Source: Viridibacterium curvum (GTDB taxonomy: Bacteria > Pseudomonadota > Gammaproteobacteria > Burkholderiales > Rhodocyclaceae). From it: a stretch of DNA of 64,000 nt. Below, piece after piece: positions 39,385 through 47,610 of this stretch (position 1 is the first letter of the stretch; each line of letters opens with the position of its first letter). The position numbers and the translations under genes are program-made. The stretch lies in assembly GCF_039544165.1 (NCBI RefSeq), contig NZ_BAABLD010000002.1, positions 496,001 to 560,000 of the forward strand, read 5' to 3'. The notes beneath the pieces were generated by a model, which was not told where the DNA came from, ran no database searches, and saw nothing but the letters and a program-made list of their open reading frames with translations.

Positions 39385-39986
39385 TTGATACGGTCGTGTT
39401 CGATCTGGGTAATGTGCTGATTCCCTGGGATGTGCGCTGGCTGCTGCGGGACTACTTCGCCGATGATGCTGCAATTGAAGGCTTCATGAAGGAAATCGAC
39501 TTTTTCGCTTGGCACGCGCAGCAAGATGCAGGCTATCCGGTAGCCCAGGCGGTCGCAGAGCACACTGCACGTTTTCCGCAGCATGCCGTAGCGATCCGGG
39601 CTGTCTACGAGCGCTGGTTCGACACCATGGGTCCGGCAATCAGTGGTTCCGTCGCGCTGCTGCGCGAACTTCAGGCGGCAGGTCTGCGCCGCTATGCCCT
39701 GTCCAATTTCTCCGCGGAGCTGTTCTATCTGAGTCAGTCGCGCTTCGACTTCTGGGATGCCTTCCAGGGCATCGTGCTGTCGGGTGAAGAAGGGGTGAAC
39801 AAGCCAGCCGTACGCATCTACGAAGTGCTTTTCGAGCGCTACGACATTGACCCGGCACGTGCAGTGTTCCTCGATGACAGCCTGCCTAATGTCGAAGCAT
39901 CTCGCGCCCTGGGCATGCGCGCCGTGCATTTCAAGGATGCAGACTCTGCACGCCTGGCGTTACGCGCTATGGGCCTGCCGGTCTGA
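39381..39986 (+). CDS. HAD family (YihX-like) phosphatase
   Basis: This 201-residue haloacid dehalogenase-like hydrolase begins 'MIDTVVFDLGNVLIPWD', with nucleophile Asp in the DLGN variant of motif I. Motif II is 'YALSNFSAE', motif III Lys is in 'GVNKPAVRIYEVLFERY', and motif IV is 'AVFLDDSLPNVEAS'. The cap is the small helical subtype IA. The YihX-like group dephosphorylates sugar phosphates such as glucose-1-phosphate, but substrate is not shown. Start overlaps the DUF1841 stop by four bases. It converges with the binding-protein gene 3 bases away. Confidence 0.88.
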   Translation: MIDTVVFDLGNVLIPWDVRWLLRDYFADDAAIEGFMKEIDFFAWHAQQDAGYPVAQAVAEHTARFPQHAVAIRAVYERWFDTMGPAISGSVALLRELQAAGLRRYALSNFSAELFYLSQSRFDFWDAFQGIVLSGEEGVNKPAVRIYEVLFERYDIDPARAVFLDDSLPNVEASRALGMRAVHFKDADSARLALRAMGLPV

Positions 39987-39989
39987 CCG

Positions 39990-40925
39990 TCAGCGCAGCT
40001 TGCCGGCGCTTGCCGTGCGTGGACAAATGCCGCGCTTGGGATCGAAGGGATCGAACCACACCTCCTTGCGTTGAAGCGGTGTGGCCTCAGACAGGGTTGG
40101 ATTGGGAATCTGGAAGACCGTGCGCTTGCACAGGTCTGCGCGCTTGATGAGGTCGGCATTGAACTTGAGCATGATGCGCTGGAGCGTACCGTCCCTCACA
40201 AGCATCTCCATGCCCTCTTCGATGCGCTTGGCCAGACGAGGCTCTTTCGGCGACACGAAAATGTAGGTCGGCAGTGGCATGTTGAGCAGCAAGGCCTGAT
40301 CGATGGCCAGATCAGGCAGGTCCTTGTGCCATATCTCGTACTCGGAGAACGCTTCGTTGAGACTGCGCGGCAGGTAGTCCGAGCGCCCTGACATCAACAT
40401 TTTCAGAAGCGCGTCGTAGGTCTCGGCCGGGGCGACCTGAAAACCATTAGCCTCCGCCACCTTGCGAGAGGCCCAGCCAGTTCCGACACCCATCGAAAGC
40501 GACTTGAGTGCATCGACGGTCCTGATGGCAGCCATGTAGGGTTGCGCATCCGCGCGGATCAGTGAAATGCGAAGTCCCGACAAACCCATGTCGACCGGTA
40601 TCCGCACGGTCAGCAGCTTTTCTTCCCACTTGGGCTGGGTCGCCGTCATCGACATGTTGATCATTCGCCCCTCGATCAACTCTTCGAGCATGCGCTCGCG
40701 TGAGAGGCTGACCGTAGTGCTCACGTATCGATAAGGCCCGTACTTGCCCTCGGTGCGCTTGAGTGCCTCCTCAAGAACCGAAATCTTGAAATCAGGGATC
40801 TTGCCTTTCGCTGGATCTGCGCCCTGCAGCAGAACCAGATCCATTGCCTGCGCAGGCAAGGCACAGGTCAACGCCATTGACGCATGGACAACCAATAGCC
40901 AGCGCGACAATACGCCACACCTCAT
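39990..40925 (-). CDS. Periplasmic binding protein, family 3-like, without a transporter
   Basis: This 311-residue exported protein has a signal peptide ('RWLLVVHASMALTCALPAQA') and a type II periplasmic binding fold like solute-binding family 3: 'RMLEELIEGRMINMSMTAT', 'IRTVDALKSLSMGVGTGWAS', 'LLKMLMSGRSDYLPRSL' and 'EEGMEMLVRDGTLQRIMLKF'. No permease or ATPase is adjacent. It is divergent from the NCS1-kinase gene with a 121-base gap, so it may deliver ligand to the sensor or be an independent sensory protein. The ATG at 40925 is chosen because it starts the signal sequence. Confidence 0.78.
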   Translation of the reverse strand: MRCGVLSRWLLVVHASMALTCALPAQAMDLVLLQGADPAKGKIPDFKISVLEEALKRTEGKYGPYRYVSTTVSLSRERMLEELIEGRMINMSMTATQPKWEEKLLTVRIPVDMGLSGLRISLIRADAQPYMAAIRTVDALKSLSMGVGTGWASRKVAEANGFQVAPAETYDALLKMLMSGRSDYLPRSLNEAFSEYEIWHKDLPDLAIDQALLLNMPLPTYIFVSPKEPRLAKRIEEGMEMLVRDGTLQRIMLKFNADLIKRADLCKRTVFQIPNPTLSEATPLQRKEVWFDPFDPKRGICPRTASAGKLR

Positions 40926-41046
40926 TGAGGTCCCCCTTGCCTGGCAAGCGCCAGAGTGATTGAAAGGGGCCCGTGGCTGCCTCCCCAAGCGCCGGGCCTG
41001 TTTCAATCATATCCAGTGCGACCCCTCTCGTGCCAACATACGCATC

Positions 41047-44000
41047 ATGAATTTCCCTGATAGTGCCACCAACGCAGCCGATTCCGAGGCGATCCAGCGC
41101 GTCGTCAAGGTCCGGCGCGACTACAACACCTGGGTCGCCAACGAAACCATCGAGGACTACGCCCTGCGATTCACCGCGCGGGGTTTCCGCAAGTGGAGTG
41201 AATGGCGGGTTGCCAACACCGCTTTTGGCGCAGCGTCGTTCCTGGTGCTGGAGGCAGTTGGTGCCACCCTGTTGGTGAACTTCGGCTTCGTAAACGCCTT
41301 CTGGGCCATCATTGCCACCGGGATCATCATTTTCCTTTGCGGGCTGCCTATCAGCCACTATGCAGCGCGCTACGGCGTGGACATGGACCTGCTCACGCGC
41401 GGCGCGGGTTTTGGCTACATTGGTTCGACGCTGACCTCGCTCATCTACGCCAGCTTCACCTTCATCTTTTTTGCTCTCGAAGCAGCCATCATGGCCTATG
41501 CACTGGAGCTGGCCTTCGATATCCCACCCTGGGTGGGCTACATGCTCTGTGCGCTGGTCGTGATTCCGCTGGTCACGCACGGCGTCACCGTCATCTCGCG
41601 TTTGCAGACCCTGACCCAACCTGTATGGCTGATTCTGCTCGCCCTGCCCTTCATCTACGTGCTGCATAAGAATCCGGGCGTGATCGGGGAACTGACAAGC
41701 TACGCGGGCGGTGACGGCAAGGGCGGAGAGTTCAATGTTTATCTCTTCGGAGCTGGTCTCACCGTAGGTATAGCGCTCATCACCCAGATGGGCGAGCAGG
41801 TTGATTACCTGCGCTTCATGCCTGAGCGCACTGCTCAGAACCGCAAGAAGTGGTTTGTCTGCATGCTGGTCGGAGGCCCCGGCTGGGTGCTGCCGGGCGT
41901 CGCGAAAATGCTCGGAGGCACACTGCTCGCCTACCTCGCGATCCGCAATTCCGTGCCGCTCGATCGTGCCGTCGACCCGAACCAGATGTATCTAATCGGT
42001 TTTGAAAACGTCTTCAACCGCAGCGACTGGGCTGTCGCCGTAACGGCGCTGTTCGTCATCATCTCGCAGCTGAAGATCAACGTAACCAACGCCTATGCCG
42101 GTTCGCTGGCCTGGTCGAACTTCTTTGCACGGCTGACACACAGCCACCCCGGCCGCGTCGTCTGGGTGGTATTCAACACTCTGATCGCGCTGATGCTCAT
42201 GGAGCTCAATGTGTTCCAGGCGCTGGGCCAGGTACTGGGCCTGTACTCGAACATCGCCATCTCCTGGATTGTTGCCGTCGTAGCCGACCTCGTAATCAAC
42301 AAACCCTTGGGGCTGTCGCCCAAGGGCATCGAGTTCAAGCGCGCCCACCTCTACGATGTGAATCCAGTCGGCGTAGGGGCCATGCTGATCGCTTCAGCGC
42401 TATCCATCTCGGCATACGTCGGCCTGTTCGGCCCCAAGGCCGAAGCCTTTGCCTCCTTCATTGCACTGGCGACGGCTTTACTCGTGTCACCCCTGCTGGC
42501 CTGGCTGACCCAGGGCAAGTACTACCTCGCACGGCAAAGTAATCGCGAGGCTTTCGCCACAGGCGTTGTACCCTGCGTAATATGCGAGCGTCACTACGAG
42601 GCCGACGACATGGCGCATTGCCCTGCCTACCAGGGTGCGATCTGCTCCCTGTGCTGCTCGCTGGACGCACGCTGCAACGACCTCTGCAAGCCAGAAGCAC
42701 GACTGTCGTCCCAGTGGTCACGATTGTTGCAACGCCTGCTGCCCCAGCGCTTCTGGCCCTACATCAACTCCGGCCTCGCTCACTACCTGCTGCTGATGAG
42801 CTGCATAGTGCCGATGATTGCCCTGTTGCTGGGGTTACTCTATTTCCACGAATCACAGATGCTGGCGAGGGCCGACCAAGACCTGCTGGAGTCCCTGCGC
42901 ATCTCGTTCATCAACGCCTTTGCTGCGCTGTCCCTCGTCAGTGGCATCGTCTGCTGGTGGCTGGTGCTGACGCACAAGAGCCGCCAGGTAGCGCAGGAAG
43001 AATCGAATCGTCAGACACATCTGCTGATGCGCGAAATCGAATCGCACAAGCGTACTGACGAACAGCTTCAGCGCGCCAAGCAGGCAGCAGACCAGGCCAA
43101 CCAGGCCAAGAGTCGCTACATCACCGCCATCAGTCACGAGTTGCGCACGCCGCTCAACAGCATCCTCGGCTACGCACAGATCCTTGACGGTGACCCAACC
43201 ATCCCCGCGCACAGGCAACAAGCCGTCAAGGTCATACGCCGCAGCGGCGACCACCTGCTGTCACTCATCGAGGGCACACTGGATATCGCCCGCATCGAAG
43301 GCGGCAAGCTGCGCCTCGACATCCGCGCCGTGGACTTCTCCGAGCTGATGCAGCAGCTGGTGCGCATGTTCGAGCAACAAGCACGCGCAAAAGGATTGGC
43401 CTTCGAGTTCGAGGTTCAGGGTGAGCTGCCCCGCGTCGTACGCGGTGACGAAAAACGCCTGCGACAGATCCTCATCAACCTGCTCGGCAATGCCGTCAAA
43501 TTCACCAGCGAAGGTCGGGTCGACCTGCGTTTGCGCTACGCCCGTGAAATGGCGGTTTTCGAGATCGAGGACACCGGCCCTGGCATCCCCGCCGACGAGC
43601 TGGATCAGATCTTCGAGCCCTTCTCGCGCGGCACGGCAGCGCACGCCGAAGCCGCTGGCGGCACTGGCCTCGGCTTGACTATCGCGCGTATGCTCACCGA
43701 CCTCATGGGTGGCGAAATGAGCGTACGTAGCGAACCGGGCGTCGGAACCTGTTTCATCGTGCGCCTGTTCCTGCCACAGGTGCATGGCAGTCACCGCCCT
43801 GCGGAGACCCCCGCATCGCAACGCATCGGCTATCGCGGCGAGCGTCGCCGCATCCTTATCGTGGACAACGAACAGGTCGACCGTGAGCTACTGGCGAGCA
43901 TCCTCGCACCGCTGGGCTTCGAACTCGACCAGGCCGCATCCGGCCTCGAATGTCTCGAAGTCCTGCCGCGCTTTGCACCGCACCTCATCTTCATGGACCT

Positions 44001-44646
44001 TGCCATGCCCGGTATCGACGGCTGGGAAACCATCCGCCGCATACGCGCCATGTACAACAACAGTCTCGCAAATCATTCGTCGGGCCGTCCCAAGAATGAT
44101 TTGCCTGCCCCCTTGGGGGGCGGCTTGGCCGAGACGGCCACAGCCGGGGGCTCACTCCCTCATTCGCCGGGCCGTCCCAAGAATGATTTGCATGCCCCCT
44201 TGGGGGGCGAGCTGGCCGAAACGGCCACTGCCGGGTGCGGGCAACCATCGATCGCGATCATCTCGGCCAATGCTTTCGACAAGGGCCTCGACAACGATGT
44301 GGGCATCGGCCCGCAGGATTTCATCCTCAAACCAGTCAAGGTCCAGGAATTGCTTGAATGGATAGGCAGCCGTCTTTCTCTTGAATGGGAAACCGGCCCG
44401 GCACCGCTCGCCACGCCTCCCCGCAAGCCCGTTCAGCGCACCGACACGCCACCGCATGACCAGCTCATCGCACTGCAGGAACAAGTCAATCTCGGCTATG
44501 TGCGCGGAATTCACGCCGCACTGGATAAAATCGAGGCCCACTACCCTGCCAGCCAGGCATTCGTCACCGACATGCGACAACTCGCCAACCGCTTCCAGCT
44601 GGAAACCCTGAGTCTGCAGCTGAGGAGGATTCTCGATGCCGCTTGA
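41047..44646 (+). CDS. NCS1 permease-hybrid histidine kinase-receiver fusion
   Basis: This is a 1199-residue fusion. Residues 1-490 are an NCS1 (cytosine/purine/hydantoin type) permease with about 12 helices ('DMDLLTRGAGFGYIGSTLTS', 'TQMGEQVDYLRFMP'). Residues 510-547 hold eight cysteines (510, 513, 525, 533, 536, 537, 543, 547), a likely metal or Fe-S site. Two more helices follow (about 580-655), a coiled coil, then a HisKA/HATPase kinase with H697 ('ISHELRTPLNSILGYA'), N815 and DTGPG at 842. A receiver has Asp940, Asp984 and Lys1095. The receiver is split at about 1010-1064 by two in-frame repeats. It probably senses a nitrogenous compound through the permease and signals to the LuxR-type regulator overlapping its end. 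Start ATG 41047 lacks a clear ribosome site. Confidence 0.9.
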   Translation: MNFPDSATNAADSEAIQRVVKVRRDYNTWVANETIEDYALRFTARGFRKWSEWRVANTAFGAASFLVLEAVGATLLVNFGFVNAFWAIIATGIIIFLCGLPISHYAARYGVDMDLLTRGAGFGYIGSTLTSLIYASFTFIFFALEAAIMAYALELAFDIPPWVGYMLCALVVIPLVTHGVTVISRLQTLTQPVWLILLALPFIYVLHKNPGVIGELTSYAGGDGKGGEFNVYLFGAGLTVGIALITQMGEQVDYLRFMPERTAQNRKKWFVCMLVGGPGWVLPGVAKMLGGTLLAYLAIRNSVPLDRAVDPNQMYLIGFENVFNRSDWAVAVTALFVIISQLKINVTNAYAGSLAWSNFFARLTHSHPGRVVWVVFNTLIALMLMELNVFQALGQVLGLYSNIAISWIVAVVADLVINKPLGLSPKGIEFKRAHLYDVNPVGVGAMLIASALSISAYVGLFGPKAEAFASFIALATALLVSPLLAWLTQGKYYLARQSNREAFATGVVPCVICERHYEADDMAHCPAYQGAICSLCCSLDARCNDLCKPEARLSSQWSRLLQRLLPQRFWPYINSGLAHYLLLMSCIVPMIALLLGLLYFHESQMLARADQDLLESLRISFINAFAALSLVSGIVCWWLVLTHKSRQVAQEESNRQTHLLMREIESHKRTDEQLQRAKQAADQANQAKSRYITAISHELRTPLNSILGYAQILDGDPTIPAHRQQAVKVIRRSGDHLLSLIEGTLDIARIEGGKLRLDIRAVDFSELMQQLVRMFEQQARAKGLAFEFEVQGELPRVVRGDEKRLRQILINLLGNAVKFTSEGRVDLRLRYAREMAVFEIEDTGPGIPADELDQIFEPFSRGTAAHAEAAGGTGLGLTIARMLTDLMGGEMSVRSEPGVGTCFIVRLFLPQVHGSHRPAETPASQRIGYRGERRRILIVDNEQVDRELLASILAPLGFELDQAASGLECLEVLPRFAPHLIFMDLAMPGIDGWETIRRIRAMYNNSLANHSSGRPKNDLPAPLGGGLAETATAGGSLPHSPGRPKNDLHAPLGGELAETATAGCGQPSIAIISANAFDKGLDNDVGIGPQDFILKPVKVQELLEWIGSRLSLEWETGPAPLATPPRKPVQRTDTPPHDQLIALQEQVNLGYVRGIHAALDKIEAHYPASQAFVTDMRQLANRFQLETLSLQLRRILDAA
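44074..44236 (+). repeat. 87-bp tandem repeat, two copies, in frame inside the receiver domain
   Basis: Unit 1 begins at 44074 and unit 2 at 44161, a period of exactly 87 bases (29 codons). Each encodes GRPKNDL-x-APLGG-x-LAETATAG. Each unit contains small palindromes (GCCCCCTTGGGGGGC and GGCC-GAGAC-GGCC types), as in intergenic repeat elements. The frame is preserved through both copies. Confidence 0.9.
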
Positions 44647-45550
44647 CCGGCAGAGCGCCGACCTCGTGCTGATCGTCGACGACGTACCCGAGAATCTGTC
44701 AGTGCTGCACGACGCACTCGACGAGTCCGGTTTCACCGTGCTGGTCGCCACCAACGGCGAAACCGCACTGGCCCGTGCGCGGCAGGCTGTGCCCGACGTC
44801 ATCCTGCTTGACGCCATGATGCCCGGCATGGACGGCTTCGAAGTCGCGCGCCGCCTCAAGGCCGACTTCAGCACCCAGCACATCCCCATCATCTTCATGA
44901 CCGGGCTGACCGAGACCGAGCACGTCGTCGCCGCCTTCAACGCCGGCGGCAGCGACTACGTCAGCAAACCCATCCGCACCGGAGAAGTGATTGCCCGCAT
45001 CAGCGCCCATCTGCAAAGTGCGCGGCAGATGAAGCAGGCGCGCAGCGCGCTCGACGCATTCGGCCAGGCCACCATCGCCGTGCGGCCCGACAGCGGCCTC
45101 ATCACCTGGCAAACCCCCCTGGCCCGCAGCGTACTCGGCCGCCATTTCACGCCGGACATCCGTAGCGCGCCGGAAGAAATCCTCGAGTGGATACGCAATG
45201 CCGCTGCTCAGCAAACCGCATCGACGCTGACGCTGCATCGTGCGGACACGCGCCTGATATTCACGCTGCATGCCCAGACCAGCGACGGAGACTGGCTGCT
45301 GGTGCTGCGCGAAGAATCCGACAGAGCCCCCACCGAAGCCCTCATCGCAGCCTTTCGCCTCACCCAGAAGGAAGCCGAGGTCCTTTACTGGGTCACCCAG
45401 GGCAAGACGAACAAGGACATCGGCGACATCCTTGGCTCCAGCCCACGCACTGTGCATAAGCATCTTGAGCACGTTTTCGAAAAGCTCGGTGTCGAAACAC
45501 GCACAGCCGCAGCCAACCTGGCGCTGAGCCGCCTGCGGCAAGGCGGCTGA
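44636..45550 (+). CDS. LuxR-family response regulator
   Basis: This 304-residue response regulator is the probable partner of the NCS1-kinase: it starts 11 bases inside that gene. The receiver has Asp15/Asp16, phosphoacceptor Asp59 ('VILLDAMMPGMDG') and Lys in 'DYVSKPIRTGE'. A middle segment (about 125-235) looks PAS-like. The C-terminal LuxR/FixJ helix-turn-helix is clear: 'TQKEAEVLYWVTQGKTNKDI' then 'SSPRTVHKHLEHVFEKLGV'. It should bind DNA; the nearby urea genes are the obvious candidate targets but no binding site can be shown. Confidence 0.92.
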   Translation: MPLDRQSADLVLIVDDVPENLSVLHDALDESGFTVLVATNGETALARARQAVPDVILLDAMMPGMDGFEVARRLKADFSTQHIPIIFMTGLTETEHVVAAFNAGGSDYVSKPIRTGEVIARISAHLQSARQMKQARSALDAFGQATIAVRPDSGLITWQTPLARSVLGRHFTPDIRSAPEEILEWIRNAAAQQTASTLTLHRADTRLIFTLHAQTSDGDWLLVLREESDRAPTEALIAAFRLTQKEAEVLYWVTQGKTNKDIGDILGSSPRTVHKHLEHVFEKLGVETRTAAANLALSRLRQGG

Positions 45551-45647
45551 ATCCGCCGGCTGCATTCACCACTAAGAACAGAACGCAGCTGTGATAAAAC
45601 GGCGGCGAACACTTCTGTCATCCAGATCGCGCAGCCCGGCAGACCCG

Positions 45648-46892
45648 ATGGAACCGACTCCCCTACCCCCCAGCGTCCCACCCACTCACGAGCCCCCTGC
45701 CATTCCGGTCCCCGCTGACTGGGAGGCGGCACTACGTACCTATCTGAAAGTGCCGCCATTCTGGCTGGCCTTCCCCGAGGCCATCGAGAGCGTCTTCCTG
45801 CATCGCGCCCATGGGTCGCGCATACATCGCTTCCGCCAGTCGCTGTACGCCTCCATGGCTCTGTTTGCCGTACTGGCCCTCTGCGATGTCCTGCTGTTGT
45901 CAACATTCCGCGTCGAAGCGTTGAGCATCCGCTTTGGCGCCATCGCCGCCACACTGCTTGCAGTGTTTTTCCTGCCACGCGCTGCGCTGGCACCGCATCG
46001 CGAAAGCTTCATCGCCGGCGTGTTTGCACTGCTCTGCGTCGCACAGGCTGTCATCAGTCTGCATGGCGGCCAACGCGCATTGCTTCTCTATGACGAAGTG
46101 CTGATTCTCGGACTCCTGCTCTGCAACCAGGTTGCACGCGTGCGTTTTCGCCAGGCTGCGCCCTTCACGCTGTTCTGGACACTGCTCTACATAGCCACCG
46201 TGCAGACTCGCGACTCGCCCGACGTGGCCGCATTGATCTTCAAATGTGGCTTCATCCTCCTTGTCGCGCTGATCAGTCTTTACACCAAGCGCGCCATGGA
46301 GCTGGACAACCGCAATACCTTCGCGCTGCGCAGTCTGAACACCATCGCCGGCGACAAGCTCAACGCCGTCAACGCCGAGCTGAGTGCGCAAGCCCGTTTC
46401 GACACGCTGACCAGCCTGCCCAACCGTAGACAGTTCGAAGAGCACGCTGAACGCATGCTGCGCGATGCCGCACGCAACCAGAGCAATCTCTCGGTGCTGT
46501 ATGTCGATATCGACTACTTCAAAGCCTACAACGACCACTACGGCCACAAGGCCGGTGACGACTGCCTGTGCGTTGTCGCGTCGGTCCTGCGCTTCACTAC
46601 CGCCCGTGCGCTCGACATGAGTGCCCGTTATGGTGGAGAAGAATTCGTCATCATCCTGCCCGACACCCGCCTGAACAACGCCATCAGCTTCGCGCTGGAT
46701 TTGTGCCAGAACCTGCGCGAGCTGAAGGTCCCCCACGACGCCAGCCCCATCCAGCGCGTCAGCGTCAGCATCGGAGTCACCGGCCGCCTGATCACGCCAG
46801 ACACGACGCTGTCCGACCTGCTATCCGAAGCCGATGCCGCACTCTACAAGGCCAAATCCGCCGGGCGCGACCAGGTATATCCCCCTGCCTGA
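45648..46892 (+). CDS. Membrane-bound diguanylate cyclase
   Basis: This 414-residue protein has a Pro-rich N terminus, about six hydrophobic helices (residues 75-215) and a C-terminal GGDEF domain. The active-site signature is 'YGGEEFVIIL'; 'VDIDYFKAYNDHYGHKAGDD' is the metal/substrate motif. An inhibitory I-site RxxD ('RALD') lies five residues before GGEEF, so product inhibition is likely. It should make cyclic di-GMP. An in-frame GTG at 45591 would add 19 basic residues; neither start has a strong ribosome site. It follows the LuxR-type regulator by about 100 bases and may belong to the same signalling unit. Confidence 0.9.
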   Translation: MEPTPLPPSVPPTHEPPAIPVPADWEAALRTYLKVPPFWLAFPEAIESVFLHRAHGSRIHRFRQSLYASMALFAVLALCDVLLLSTFRVEALSIRFGAIAATLLAVFFLPRAALAPHRESFIAGVFALLCVAQAVISLHGGQRALLLYDEVLILGLLLCNQVARVRFRQAAPFTLFWTLLYIATVQTRDSPDVAALIFKCGFILLVALISLYTKRAMELDNRNTFALRSLNTIAGDKLNAVNAELSAQARFDTLTSLPNRRQFEEHAERMLRDAARNQSNLSVLYVDIDYFKAYNDHYGHKAGDDCLCVVASVLRFTTARALDMSARYGGEEFVIILPDTRLNNAISFALDLCQNLRELKVPHDASPIQRVSVSIGVTGRLITPDTTLSDLLSEADAALYKAKSAGRDQVYPPA

Positions 46893-46922
46893 TTTCACCT
46901 CCTGGGGCGCGCAGGTCAGATA

Positions 46923-47597
46923 TCACGCAGCTTCAGCCGTACCGCTCAGCGCGGCCAGCTGCGTTGCCAGAAACTCCTTTGCATCCTTCAGCATGCCCGG
47001 CGTCACCGTGTGACCGGCGGGGTATTCTTTCAGCGCCTGCTTGACGCGCATCTCGGCAAACAGATTGCATGCCGTGGCCGACTCTGACGCCGGCACCACC
47101 TCGTCCTGCGAACCGTGTTGCAGCAGCACGGTCAGGTGCGCCAAGGCTTCGGGCTCCTTGGCAAAAGGCGCAATCGCCGGCAGCAAACGCCCAGCCATCG
47201 ACACCACACCACGCACCAGCTGCGGCGCTGTCAGTGCCACAGTCAACGCCATCGCCCCGCCCTGGCTGAAACCCAGCACGAATACGCGCTGCGGATCTGC
47301 CCCCGTAGCCATGACGGCGTCCTTGATCGACTGGATGAGGAACATCCGGCTGCGCAATACTTCAGCTTCGTCAAATACGGAGCCCGTCGGCGAATCAGTT
47401 CGTTCGTACCATCGATAGTATCCCGGCGCCATTTCGTGGGGCGCGCGAACGCTCAGCACGACGAAGGCATCATCAAAATGCTGCTCGAGACCGAAGAGAT
47501 CATCTTCATTCGCGCCTTTTCCATGAAGAAGAATCAGCATGGGAGGGCGAGTCCCTGTCACCTGTCGAGGAGCCCGCAATCGATATTCGAAATCCAT
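46923..47597 (-). CDS. Carboxylesterase/phospholipase family alpha/beta hydrolase
   Basis: This 224-residue serine hydrolase is of the acyl-protein-thioesterase/carboxylesterase group. It has 'MLILLHGKGANEDDLFGL' (oxyanion loop), 'VFVLGFSQGGAMALTVAL' with nucleophile Ser, 'LQHGSQDEVVPASES' with the Asp, and 'EYPAGHTVTPGML' with the His. There is no signal peptide, so it is cytoplasmic. ATG 47597 was chosen; the frame extends eight codons upstream to another start. Substrate unknown. It lies 13 bases downstream of the lipoprotein gene on the same strand and may be co-transcribed. Confidence 0.9.
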   Translation of the reverse strand: MDFEYRLRAPRQVTGTRPPMLILLHGKGANEDDLFGLEQHFDDAFVVLSVRAPHEMAPGYYRWYERTDSPTGSVFDEAEVLRSRMFLIQSIKDAVMATGADPQRVFVLGFSQGGAMALTVALTAPQLVRGVVSMAGRLLPAIAPFAKEPEALAHLTVLLQHGSQDEVVPASESATACNLFAEMRVKQALKEYPAGHTVTPGMLKDAKEFLATQLAALSGTAEAA

Positions 47598-47610
47598 TTC
47601 CAACCCTTGA

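Noticed and set aside
44074..44236. Tandem repeat as a possible CRISPR array
   Set aside because: Only two directly abutting 87-bp copies, no unique spacers, no cas genes, and it lies in frame within a coding region.
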